NCBI GenBank assembly: GCA_050942695.1
Contig: JBMNNU010000027.1
Coordinates: forward strand, 1 to 19,661
Direction: 5' to 3'
DNA from: JBMNNU01 sp050942695
GTDB lineage: Bacteria; Chloroflexota; UBA6077
Length of the DNA: 19,661 nucleotides
Under the pieces are notes generated by a model. It ran no database searches. It was not told the origin of the DNA and worked only from the letters and a program-made list of their open reading frames with translations. Both the position numbers and the translations under genes were made by a program. Every line of letters begins with the position of its first letter. Positions within the stretch are counted from its first letter, which is position 1. Below are positions 7,378-15,190 of the stretch, piece by piece.

Positions 7378-7707
7378 CTAAAGCCGCTCGTATCGCTCTA
7401 CGTTCAGCACGAACACAGTAGCTCCACCCACCTGCACCTCTACAGGGTACGGCATGTAGAACTCACCGGGCTCCATAACCGGTGGGAGAGGATTAATATA
7501 TTGAGTCCGAGTGTTACAGTTAGATTCTATCAGCGATAGGACCTCATCTATCGCAGAGTCCTCCACTCCAACAAGGACTGTAGCATTTCCCTCTTTTAAA
7601 AAGCCACCAGCAGTATTGATCCGCGTTGCTCTGTACCCCTTTTCGGTGAGCGCATCGATCAGGGTACCAGCGTCCTCTTTCTGCACTATGGCCACGACTA
7701 GCTTCAT
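7378..7707 (-). CDS. darA: PII-like c-di-AMP receptor family protein (DUF970, DarA/PstA/YaaQ-like)
   Basis: 109 residues, the family length. These trimeric ferredoxin-like proteins bind cyclic di-AMP in Firmicutes. The motif GGFLKEGN (34-41) is the ligand loop. Positions I recall as contacts in Staphylococcus PstA are present here: R26, T28, F36, L37, N41, G47 and F99; the C-terminal Gln108 is Arg. The PVEVQVGGATVFVLNVERY end is also typical. ATG at 7707 has GGAGG 5 nt upstream. It follows tmk by 25 nt, the same tmk-yaaQ order as in Bacillus, which supports the assignment. Ligand binding is inferred. The downstream effector is unknown even in well-studied species. Confidence 0.9.
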   Translation of the reverse strand: MKLVVAIVQKEDAGTLIDALTEKGYRATRINTAGGFLKEGNATVLVGVEDSAIDEVLSLIESNCNTRTQYINPLPPVMEPGEFYMPYPVEVQVGGATVFVLNVERYERL

Positions 7708-7732
7708 TATCTCCTCCCAGCCTTACGCCAGT

Positions 7733-8395
7733 CTACGCCAGACGCCGTAACAGTTGCTTGCGTTCCAGTAGGGTGGACACCTCTCGCATAATTCTATCCT
7801 GAAGCGCTGCAAAGGGCAATGAAGCGTCGAGCACGAGCCACCTTTCGGGCTCGGACGCAGCAATCTCGAGATACCCATTTCGGACTCTCTGGTGGAATTC
7901 CAGCTTCTCCTCCTCGAAACGGTTCCATTCGCCATCATTTCCCGCCTGGAGGAGGCTTCGTTTTCTCCCCAACCCAACCTCCGGGGCAATATCCAGCAGG
8001 ACGCAAAGATCCGGCTGTAGCCCTCCGACAGCAAATTCGTTCACCGCTCGGAGCTCTTTCAACTCTAGTCCGCGACCATAGCCCTGGTATGCCAGTGTCG
8101 AATAGCCAAATCGATCCGATATGACCACCTGCCCTCCATCCAGGGCAGGTTGAATAACATCTTCCACCAACTGCGCCCTGGATGCGCAGTAGAGGAGCGC
8201 CTCGCTACGAGCAGATATGGGGGCAGGGGTAGCTGGCAACAGAAGCTGGCGAAGAGCATCTCCTAAGCGAGTCCCACCCGGTTCCCGCGTCAACACTGTT
8301 GGGTAGCCGTCGGCGCCGAGATTACTAGCAAGCGTTCTCGCCTGGCTGCTCTTTCCGCTCCCTTCGGGTCCCTCAAAAACGATAAACGCGCCCAA
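7733..8395 (-). CDS. tmk: Thymidylate kinase (dTMP kinase)
   Basis: 220 residues. It phosphorylates dTMP to dTDP with ATP, an essential step of dTTP supply. P-loop GPEGSGKS lies at 9-16, the REPGGT base- and phosphate-binding motif at 37-42, and the DRF motif at 94-96 followed by YSTLAYQGYGR (98-108). The start is TTG (8393-8395). GGAGG sits inside the last codons of the R3H-ATPase gene, 9 nt upstream, and only 4 nt separate the two genes, so translation is coupled. Confidence 0.96.
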   Translation of the reverse strand: MGAFIVFEGPEGSGKSSQARTLASNLGADGYPTVLTREPGGTRLGDALRQLLLPATPAPISARSEALLYCASRAQLVEDVIQPALDGGQVVISDRFGYSTLAYQGYGRGLELKELRAVNEFAVGGLQPDLCVLLDIAPEVGLGRKRSLLQAGNDGEWNRFEEEKLEFHQRVRNGYLEIAASEPERWLVLDASLPFAALQDRIMREVSTLLERKQLLRRLA

Positions 8396-8399
8396 ACAA

Positions 8400-9983
8400 T
8401 CAATCCTCCGCCTTGGATATCTTCACCCTGCGGTATGGTTCTCTACCTTTGCTCCTGCTAGTCAGGTTGTAGCGCTCCGCCAATTGATGCTGTAACCGGC
8501 GAATGTACGCGGCCTGGGGCGATAGCTCCACCGGTTTAGAGGTGGCCAACACCTGGGCCACAGCATCTTCAGCCTCCTGCAGGGCGTAGCTCGCCGGGTC
8601 CGAGGTCTCCAACTCAAAGATATTGATCAGAGCACCTTCTACCTGCGCTTCGGTGTTACTCTTAATGACGTACACCGGCACTCCGGCAGATTCGGCTTCC
8701 CGTAGAGACTGAGGTTTCCGCCGATAGTAGTTTTTTACCGTAAGCACGACGTCCGCCGAATCCGGATCTTTGACGATCGCAGCGGGGAGCCTCTGTCCGC
8801 GAATGATACTCTCCAGCCGATCCCTGCTGATGCCGAAAGGATAGATCCGAACGATCTTCCCCTCAGCTTTCGGCTCGGCTCTCCGGCGCCCCGTAAATGG
8901 AGCAGGTGTAGGGGGTTGCGCTCCCCGCTCGGCAACTGCTACAGGACGCAGCCGTCCTCGTTCTACATGTACCTGTCCATCCGGCCCCTTATATCGCACC
9001 TCAGGGGGGATAGGATTCCCGCGCAGTATGGAGTCGACCACGTCGGCGACACTGGCGTGGACAGCAACCCGGTCCCGGTCCTGGATCTCAACCACCACAT
9101 CGAAGGTAGGAGGCGCCTTGCGCTCCAGGATGGATTTCTGGGTGCCTCTACGCCTAGCCTCTTCATCGCCCAGGGTAACGCTTTGAATCCCACCGATCAG
9201 GTCTGATAGTGTTGGGTTCATCATCAGGTTATCCAGGGTGTTGCCGTGAGCAGTCCCCACCAACTGAACCCCCCGCTCAGCTATGGTCCGCGCCGCCGCA
9301 GCTTCCAGCTCAGTTCCGATTTCGTCTATTACCACCACTTCCGGCATGTGGTTCTCCACCGCCTCAATCATCACCGCGTGCTGCAGGCTGGGCGTAACCA
9401 CCTGCATCCGGCGGGCTCTACCGATGGCTGGATGCGGTATGTCGCCGTCTCCCGCAATTTCGTTAGATGTATCCACGATCACCACCCGTTTGCGGAATTC
9501 GTCGGCCAGCACCCTGGCGACCTCCCGCAGCATGGTGGTCTTGCCAACGCCAGGGCGGCCCAACAACAGTAGGCTCTTCCCCGATTCAACGATATCGCGA
9601 ATAACGGCAATAGTCCCGAACACCGCTCTCCCGACTCGGCAGGTCAAACCGATGATCCTGCCTGAGCGATTCCTTATGGCGGAGATGCGGTGAAGGGTTC
9701 GCTCGATACCGGCCCTGTTATCGTCCCCGAAGACGCCGATGCGCTCGATGACGTATTCCAGGTCCTCTTCAGTGACATCGTGAGAGCTGAGCAGCACCTC
9801 GTTATCCGGGAATCTGGCCTCCGGGAGTCGGCCGAGGTCCATCACAACCTCGATAAGATCGCTCCGGTTCTCCATACCAAGCAAAGGGTCGCTGATATGA
9901 GGTGGGAGGGCTTCCAGAAGAGCATCGATGTCGTCCGTGACAGAGCGTTCCTCGCGCTGTGGCTGCACCGATTCCGTATGCAT
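8400..9983 (-). CDS. R3H domain AAA-type ATPase (SpoIIIAA/Ycf45-like)
   Basis: About 527 residues. Numbers below count from the alternative TTG at 9992, three codons earlier. A SpoIIIAA/secretion-ATPase-like core has Walker A GRPGVGKTT (145-153), DTSNEIAGDG (174-183), Walker B VVVIDE (219-224) and GTAHGNTLDNL (246-256). A second conserved region at about 380-460 (RIYPFGISRDRLE, ADVVLTVKNYYR, PVYVIKSNT) has no function I can name. The R3H single-strand nucleic-acid-binding domain is near 485-527, with R498-x3-H502. The whole resembles plastid Ycf45 and its bacterial relatives, whose role is unknown. I chose ATG 9983 because GAGG stands about 9 nt upstream, better spaced than for the TTG. First gene of the operon with tmk and darA; a structured leader lies upstream. 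Confidence 0.9.
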   Translation of the reverse strand: MHTESVQPQREERSVTDDIDALLEALPPHISDPLLGMENRSDLIEVVMDLGRLPEARFPDNEVLLSSHDVTEEDLEYVIERIGVFGDDNRAGIERTLHRISAIRNRSGRIIGLTCRVGRAVFGTIAVIRDIVESGKSLLLLGRPGVGKTTMLREVARVLADEFRKRVVIVDTSNEIAGDGDIPHPAIGRARRMQVVTPSLQHAVMIEAVENHMPEVVVIDEIGTELEAAAARTIAERGVQLVGTAHGNTLDNLMMNPTLSDLIGGIQSVTLGDEEARRRGTQKSILERKAPPTFDVVVEIQDRDRVAVHASVADVVDSILRGNPIPPEVRYKGPDGQVHVERGRLRPVAVAERGAQPPTPAPFTGRRRAEPKAEGKIVRIYPFGISRDRLESIIRGQRLPAAIVKDPDSADVVLTVKNYYRRKPQSLREAESAGVPVYVIKSNTEAQVEGALINIFELETSDPASYALQEAEDAVAQVLATSKPVELSPQAAYIRRLQHQLAERYNLTSRSKGREPYRRVKISKAED

Positions 9984-10014
9984 TCCTTTCAACCTCGAAG
10001 GACTAGCGTTGCCC

Positions 10015-10055
10015 TTTCGCTCTGTTCAGCGTTTCCGCTGACTCACAAAGCGAAA
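10015..10055 (-). promoter_or_regulatory. Two-stem hairpin with GAAA tetraloop in the leader of the R3H-ATPase operon
   Basis: Read on the minus strand, an outer stem TTTCGCT/AGCGAAA (10049-10055 with 10015-10021) encloses an internal loop and an inner stem CAGCG/CGCTG (10036-10040 with 10027-10031) capped by GAAA, a stable GNRA tetraloop. The loop is GNRA only on the coding strand of the operon, which favours an RNA role. It ends 32 nt before the ATG at 9983. It matches no riboswitch class I know. Confidence 0.45.
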
Positions 10056-10106
10056 GACGGACTTGGGGGGCCGGGGAGGCATAAAGCGCGCCAGCCGCAA
10101 ATAAGC

Positions 10107-10129
10107 TCCCTCTCCCTGTGGGAGAGGGA
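10107..10129 (-). terminator. Hairpin just past the double-GNAT gene
   Basis: TCCCTCTCCC (10107-10116) pairs perfectly with GGGAGAGGGA (10120-10129) around a 3-nt loop. It lies 24 nt beyond the GNAT stop in the direction of transcription. On the minus strand it is followed by GCTTATTTGC, only weakly T-rich, so it is a plausible but imperfect terminator. The purine/pyrimidine arms are also a common dispersed intergenic repeat in bacterial genomes. Confidence 0.5.
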
Positions 10130-10153
10130 AGCAGTTCGCCCATCATTCCGGCT

Positions 10154-11125
10154 CTATGCCCCCGCGGGGGCCAGCGCTCGGCTGGGAATTCTCACAGCTA
10201 ACTCCCGAGCGAACATTAGGTAATCCGCTACAGCGGTTGCGCCTAACCGTTGTACCACCGAGGCCACCTCAGTCTGATATTCACGAACCGAGAAATAGAC
10301 AGGTGCTCGTGGGCTGACCTGAGAGAGGGCAAAAAGTACCATATCGTTTATTGTTTTACGCTTCGATGGATGCACCATTAACTCTGCATGCTGGCTCTTT
10401 GCACTAAAGGACAGTTGCAGCCAGCCCACAATCTCATCCTTCTCTTCCCAAACGAAGTGCTGTCGGCTACCTCCTAAGCTCGGCGCCCAAAGCCTGCTGC
10501 CTTTCTCCAAAGATATCCATTCGTCCAAGGTTATCGCCTCGGCACTCCGGACTCGACATGGAACCGTGGAGTTATAAAGGCGAAATAGAGCGTGAGTATC
10601 CTGCCGAAGCCTGGGTCGTGGTCGCAACTGCTCTTTATCGTTCAGAGTTACCGGAAGAGGGCAGGAGTAAAGCGTTTCGGATGTATAGTTGACGAAACCG
10701 GCCTGCTTTGCGATCCGGCCAAGATCGTTATCTGGGGGCGTAGAGAGAAACACCCTTCGCACTCCCTTGCGGGAGGCTTCCCCGGCTAGATGTTCTAACA
10801 GATCGACGGCCGCAGATTTGTCCTCATCGATAACATACAGGCTGGCAACGTCCCACACCAGCTTCCCAGCACGAGGGCGAGCAACGCCAAGGCTAGCCAC
10901 TCCGCCCCTCCCAAGGCAAATCCAAACCTGTGAGCCGCCCGGCCTCGTTACCAGCCTTGAGATTAGGTTCCAAACAACCCGCGTGTTAGAGCTATCCCAC
11001 ACTTCCGGCCATACTCGAGCCGTGATTTCACGGTGAGATCCATCGCGGAAGAAGGATATTAAGGAAACTAGATCAGTAGGACGGATAGTCCGTATCGTCG
11101 GCATGTCTCCGGGGCTGCTATCCAA
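10154..11125 (-). CDS. GNAT-family protein with two acetyltransferase-like halves
   Basis: 323 residues. The first half (about 9-155) begins TIRTIRPTDLVSLISFF, a typical GNAT first strand and helix, then has VWDVASLYVID (90-100), a helix and the late-strand part ending QAGFVNYTSETLY. The second half (about 175-315) repeats the pattern with a GWLQLSFS strand, HAELMVHP, and RLGATAVADYLMFAREL at the end. The usual pyrophosphate-binding R/Q-x-x-G-x-G/A loop is not clear in either half, so CoA binding may be weak or lost. Substrate unknown. The start is TTG at 11125, with GGAGG about 11 nt upstream; ATG at 11104 is an alternative that removes seven residues. It is 106 bp downstream of the histidine kinase gene and may be cotranscribed with it. 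Confidence 0.75.
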   Translation of the reverse strand: MDSSPGDMPTIRTIRPTDLVSLISFFRDGSHREITARVWPEVWDSSNTRVVWNLISRLVTRPGGSQVWICLGRGGVASLGVARPRAGKLVWDVASLYVIDEDKSAAVDLLEHLAGEASRKGVRRVFLSTPPDNDLGRIAKQAGFVNYTSETLYSCPLPVTLNDKEQLRPRPRLRQDTHALFRLYNSTVPCRVRSAEAITLDEWISLEKGSRLWAPSLGGSRQHFVWEEKDEIVGWLQLSFSAKSQHAELMVHPSKRKTINDMVLFALSQVSPRAPVYFSVREYQTEVASVVQRLGATAVADYLMFARELAVRIPSRALAPAGA

Positions 11126-11231
11126 CAGTTGGCCGCCCTCCAGAACGCCCTACAGCTCTGCGGCGCAATAGGTGATATTTCGATGCACATTTTCCGATTC
11201 TTAACTCAGATCTCCTGCTATCGAGAAGATT

Positions 11232-14200
11232 CTACAACTCCCCATCACTCATAGCAAGGAAAGCCACGTGAAATTTACTACCAACTCCAACTTCGCTTTC
11301 AACCCAAAGCCTGCCGGAATGTAGCTCAACCAGGCTTTTAACAATCGACAGGCCAAGACCCGTTCCCCGAATCCTACGGGTCATATCCCCCTCAACCCGA
11401 TGGAAGGGCGTGAATATATCCTGAAGCTGATCCGAGGGGATCCCCACACCTCGATCTTCCACAGTGAATACTACCCACCGCTCCTTACCATCCTTCCCGA
11501 TAACCAGCCGATCGTCGGCACCTACCGATGCAGCCCGCGCTCGCACTATAACCGGAGTATCTCGCGAGGAGTACTTGATAGCATTGGAGATCAGGTTGCT
11601 CAGTATCTGCTCCAACCGTTCAGGGTCCGCTTCTATCTTAGGTAGGCGGCTTTCTATGTCAGATACCAACTGGTGCTGACCCGTCCGGGCAACCATAGCA
11701 GCCACCGCGTTCTCCACCACCTCGGTGGGGTCTAGTGGCTGTAGTTCCAACGAGATCTTACCAGCCTCAAGTTTGGAGACATCCAGAAAATCGTTTACCA
11801 AGGTCTCCATTCTCAACGCCTCCTGATGTATCAGCTCTAGAGATCGGCGGCGCTCCTTCTTGGGCGGTTCGTGCATCAGCAGATACTCAGAGAAACCTAA
11901 CACGCTGGTAAGAGGGGTGCGGAACTCATGAGATACCACTGATATGATGTTGGACTTGAGCTTGTCCATCTGCCATTCGCGTGTAACGTCTCTCGACACC
12001 GAGACCGCGCCCTCAGTCTCTCCTAGCTCGTTACGGATAGGGGCAATGCTCACCACTGTCGGTAACCTGCTCCCCCAGGCCGTCTGCGCAAACAGCATAG
12101 TTGGCTCAAATGGCTTTCCATTTGTGAGCACGGCTTCCAGAGGGCAGGCCTTATCGCATATCGGCAATCCATCTTCATCCGAGTGGCGAAGTACGTCCCG
12201 ACAAGGGCGGCCGATCACATCGGCGGCCCGGTGTCCGAGCATCAACTCGAACCAGGGGTTAACGATGCTGATGCATCGGTTAGTATCTGTGGCGTAAACC
12301 CCCTCGCTCATCGACGAGAGAAGGGCTTCGATCCTGGATTTCTGCTTCTGCACCTCCTGGAACAATCGGGCGTTTTCCAGTGAAACAGCAACCTGCCCCA
12401 CTACCGCCCGCGCCAGCGCCAGGTCATCATCCGTGAACACTGGCCTCCCTGTCCTTCGACCGAAGAAGGCGATGCCCATGGGCTTATCGCCGACCTCCAG
12501 CGGGAGTAGTATGGCTGTAGCCATGCCCAATCGCTGGAGATACCCCTTTTCAGTTTCTAAGGTTCGCGGATCATCTATTTTCAGGATCGTTTCTTTGCCT
12601 AGTTGAAATCCATCCAAATGGCCAGGATACTGCCCGGGCGATATGCCAACCTCTGCCCCTGTTCCGAAGCCGCCTTCGCGATCGTAGGTCTTGCCGATCG
12701 TAACGGCGCCGGTATCGGCATCCAACATGGAGATCGAGCAGCAATCGGCATCCAGGGCTCGAACCCCTTCCTCCACCGCTCGGCTTATAACGAGGTTAGG
12801 GCTAAGCTGCTCGCTGACCGCCCTCCCCAACCTCACCAGGCTTCCCAACTCACGAACCCTTGCTCGCAGCTTCTCGTCCGTCTGGCCGTAGAGCCGGGCG
12901 TTCTCTACCGCCAGCGCCAATTGCGACGCCACAGCCTGGAGCAACTCCATCTCCCGCTTGGCCCACCGCCGCGTCCTTCCGTACTGGAATATCTCCAGGC
13001 CACCGATAGGCTCGCTTCCTCTAAACAGCGGGGTTGCCAGGACCGATCTGATGTCCAACTGCTTTGCCAGGTTGAGAAGCGACTCCGGGAGGGGAGAACT
13101 CCAAATATCTTCGATAGCTATCGGTTGAGAGTTCGACATCATTGCGATAATGCAGGGATCGTCTCCCAAGTAGTTGGATTGAAAGCCTAAGGAAGGAACC
13201 TCATCCGCTCGCGCCTCCCATCGTAAAAACCCCAATTCGCCCCTGGGATCTACCAGCACAACAGCGCAGCGAGAGGCTTTAGTGGCCGCCAGCAGCTCTT
13301 TCACAGCCGTATCCATCACCCTGTCGAGATCGAGGGAGCCCCCGATAGCCGCGGCAATCCGATGGATCAACGCCTCGTAGGTGGCCCTTTCTTGCGCCTC
13401 TTTCAAAAGACGGGCGTTGTCGATGGCTAAAGCCATCCTCTCAGCCGCTACTTCCATCATCTGCAGATGCTGCCGATCGAAGCGGCCAGGTTGGCGGCTG
13501 TCCAGGCGAAGTACGCCAAGGGTTTTTTCCCTGGCTAAGAGGGGCACTGCGAGAATCGAGTGAATCCCTCTAGCTCGCGATATGGTAACATCCTCGGGAT
13601 TCTCCCGATCCACCTCCTGAACCAGACGCGGTTTGCCATCCTGAGCAACCTTTCCAGCTACCCCTTCTCCCAATTTTCGCCGGTAATCCCATGGGGTTTC
13701 GCCTTCTATCCACCTGGCTCCCACGATAGATAGCTGCTGTTCCTCCTCATCCAGCAGCAAGACAGAGCCAGCGTCTGCCCCAACGATCTCGATACATCGA
13801 TCCAGTAGCGATTCCAGAAGATTGTCCAGATCCAGCGTCGATAGCGCTGCATCAGTAATCCGATGAAGGGAATAGAGCCGATTCAGGATGAGGCGCTGAG
13901 TCCCAACAGTCTGAGCATGGGCGAAAACCCCGGCAATTTGACCCGCCACCTGTTCCAGCAACTCAATTTCCCTGGGGCCATAAGCGTCTGGGGTCTTGGA
14001 CCATAGGTTAATTGATCCGAGCACCGCTCCAGAATCCATAAGCGGCACTCTTATAGAGGATCGAAGCCCCTTTTCGGATAAAAAGCGCTCCACTGGGAAC
14101 ACCTGAGTCTTCTCGATATCAGGAATAACCAGTGTCCGCCGATTCTTGATCAACCATTCCAGCCCGCGCCCCTCAAGCTGTTCGACGGAATTTGGGCCGA

Positions 14201-14918
14201 ATTTTTCTGTAGCAACGCCCGACACCAGGACTCGCCTGACCTTGTCCCCATCCTCGATGAGAGCCAGCGATACTCGGTCGAATTGGATCAGGTCGCGTAG
14301 CTTTTGCGCAAATGCCTCCGATTTCTCCCCGAGATTCATCCCGGAAGAGGCTATTCTTACCATCTCACTGAACACTGTTGCCTCTCTGGCCCGTTTCTCC
14401 ATCTCTTTGCTTAGCCGGGCATTTGTCATGACCACAGCAGCCATACTCGCGAAGATGGCGACGGTTTCCAGGTCATCCAGTGTGAAGTGATCAACCTCAT
14501 CACGATTCCGAAGTTCGATAACCCCAAGGACTTCCTCTTGATGGATCAAGGGCACGCAAAGCAAACATGCTGCGGGTTCGATACGAAATCCAGGGGGTGA
14601 ATCTATGGTGAACTCGGGAACATTTTTTTCCAGAATCTGGGCTCGCTCTCGGAAGCATCGACAGGCGATTACAGCATCGGAATCGATCGATACCCGACAA
14701 CTTCGGATGTTAGTGGCTTCGATTCCTTCTATCCTCACCGCCACTAATTCGGCCCCATCCTGCTCCCACAATACAACTGATTGCACGCCAAATAGAGCTA
14801 GTGCTTCGTGACATATACGCTCGAACGCCCTTTCTGGATCGCGTTCGGCATTGAGGACTGCAGCACAACGAGCCAGGGATACAAGTCTCTCTCGAGAGTC
14901 GCTAGCGGACACTGTCAC
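11232..14918 (-). CDS. Soluble multi-GAF/PAS sensor histidine kinase
   Basis: 1228 residues with no membrane segment, so a cytoplasmic sensor. Five GAF-type domains lie at about 26-170, 197-340, 364-505, 528-678 and 706-855; the ends of most read as ...ALAxENARL (N-A-R-L at 166, 501, 673, 849), each followed by a helical linker. A PAS domain spans about 860-980, with a cysteine group C906, C921, C925 (GRPCRDVL, PICDKACPL). The kinase core has the phospho-acceptor H997 (VSHEFRTPLTS), N-box NLISNAIKYSS (1108-1118), D1155 in VEDRGVGI, and GTGLGL (1185-1190). The first GAF is also cysteine-rich (C74, C86, C88, C118, C121). The start is GTG at 14918, with GAGG 9 nt upstream. There is no receiver domain and no response regulator nearby, so the partner is elsewhere or is the divergent DUF4388 protein's pathway. 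Confidence 0.93.
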   Translation of the reverse strand: MTVSASDSRERLVSLARCAAVLNAERDPERAFERICHEALALFGVQSVVLWEQDGAELVAVRIEGIEATNIRSCRVSIDSDAVIACRCFRERAQILEKNVPEFTIDSPPGFRIEPAACLLCVPLIHQEEVLGVIELRNRDEVDHFTLDDLETVAIFASMAAVVMTNARLSKEMEKRAREATVFSEMVRIASSGMNLGEKSEAFAQKLRDLIQFDRVSLALIEDGDKVRRVLVSGVATEKFGPNSVEQLEGRGLEWLIKNRRTLVIPDIEKTQVFPVERFLSEKGLRSSIRVPLMDSGAVLGSINLWSKTPDAYGPREIELLEQVAGQIAGVFAHAQTVGTQRLILNRLYSLHRITDAALSTLDLDNLLESLLDRCIEIVGADAGSVLLLDEEEQQLSIVGARWIEGETPWDYRRKLGEGVAGKVAQDGKPRLVQEVDRENPEDVTISRARGIHSILAVPLLAREKTLGVLRLDSRQPGRFDRQHLQMMEVAAERMALAIDNARLLKEAQERATYEALIHRIAAAIGGSLDLDRVMDTAVKELLAATKASRCAVVLVDPRGELGFLRWEARADEVPSLGFQSNYLGDDPCIIAMMSNSQPIAIEDIWSSPLPESLLNLAKQLDIRSVLATPLFRGSEPIGGLEIFQYGRTRRWAKREMELLQAVASQLALAVENARLYGQTDEKLRARVRELGSLVRLGRAVSEQLSPNLVISRAVEEGVRALDADCCSISMLDADTGAVTIGKTYDREGGFGTGAEVGISPGQYPGHLDGFQLGKETILKIDDPRTLETEKGYLQRLGMATAILLPLEVGDKPMGIAFFGRRTGRPVFTDDDLALARAVVGQVAVSLENARLFQEVQKQKSRIEALLSSMSEGVYATDTNRCISIVNPWFELMLGHRAADVIGRPCRDVLRHSDEDGLPICDKACPLEAVLTNGKPFEPTMLFAQTAWGSRLPTVVSIAPIRNELGETEGAVSVSRDVTREWQMDKLKSNIISVVSHEFRTPLTSVLGFSEYLLMHEPPKKERRRSLELIHQEALRMETLVNDFLDVSKLEAGKISLELQPLDPTEVVENAVAAMVARTGQHQLVSDIESRLPKIEADPERLEQILSNLISNAIKYSSRDTPVIVRARAASVGADDRLVIGKDGKERWVVFTVEDRGVGIPSDQLQDIFTPFHRVEGDMTRRIRGTGLGLSIVKSLVELHSGRLWVESEVGVGSKFHVAFLAMSDGEL

Positions 14919-15057
14919 TGCCTATCGCCTCTCAGTGCTGCTGTGCTTGTTCTATCGACTTGATGTGTTACCAATCCGGGCTCCAGCAAATAAGGATGGT
15001 GGGCAACAACTCGCAAACCGCAATCCGATTTAAGGGTTCGCTATCGGAGACAACAAG

Positions 15058-15086
15058 ATAATACTGCTGAGAGATGAAAGAAGCAA
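15058..15086 (-). promoter_or_regulatory. Candidate promoter of the histidine kinase gene
   Basis: On the minus strand TTGCTT (15081-15086) is followed after 17 nt by TATTAT (15058-15063), a five-of-six -10 box. It would give a leader of about 130 nt. It is the best candidate I find in this divergent spacer, but the -35 is weak. Confidence 0.3.
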
Positions 15087-15113
15087 TGAATTCGTCGTAG
15101 TATCGGTAGCTAT

Positions 15114-15144
15114 TTGACTGAAGAAGTTGGTTCCATAGTATAAT
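15114..15144 (+). promoter_or_regulatory. Promoter of the DUF4388 gene
   Basis: TTGACT (15114-15119) and a perfect TATAAT (15139-15144) are separated by 19 nt. Transcription would start near 15151, inside the triple ATGAGC/GCTCAT repeat. The ribosome site AGGAGG (15173-15178) comes 12 nt before the ATG, somewhat far. Confidence 0.5.
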
Positions 15145-15147
15145 GCC

Positions 15148-15171
15148 ATGAGCTCGGCTCATCTTATGAGC
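15148..15171 (+). promoter_or_regulatory. Alternating triple repeat ATGAGC-GCTCAT-ATGAGC at the transcription start
   Basis: ATGAGC (15148-15153), GCTCAT (15157-15162) and ATGAGC (15166-15171) are spaced by 3 nt each (TCG, CTT). The middle unit can pair with either neighbour, giving two mutually exclusive dyads. Position just after the -10 box and directly before the ribosome site suits an operator, or an RNA switch if transcription starts upstream of the first unit. Confidence 0.45.
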
Positions 15172-15190
15172 TAGGAGGTTTCATCAGATT

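Noticed and set aside
11232..14918. Phytochrome-type chromophore binding in the GAF domains
   Set aside because: No conserved bilin-attaching Cys-His pair or PHY domain is seen; the GAFs look like generic small-molecule sensors.
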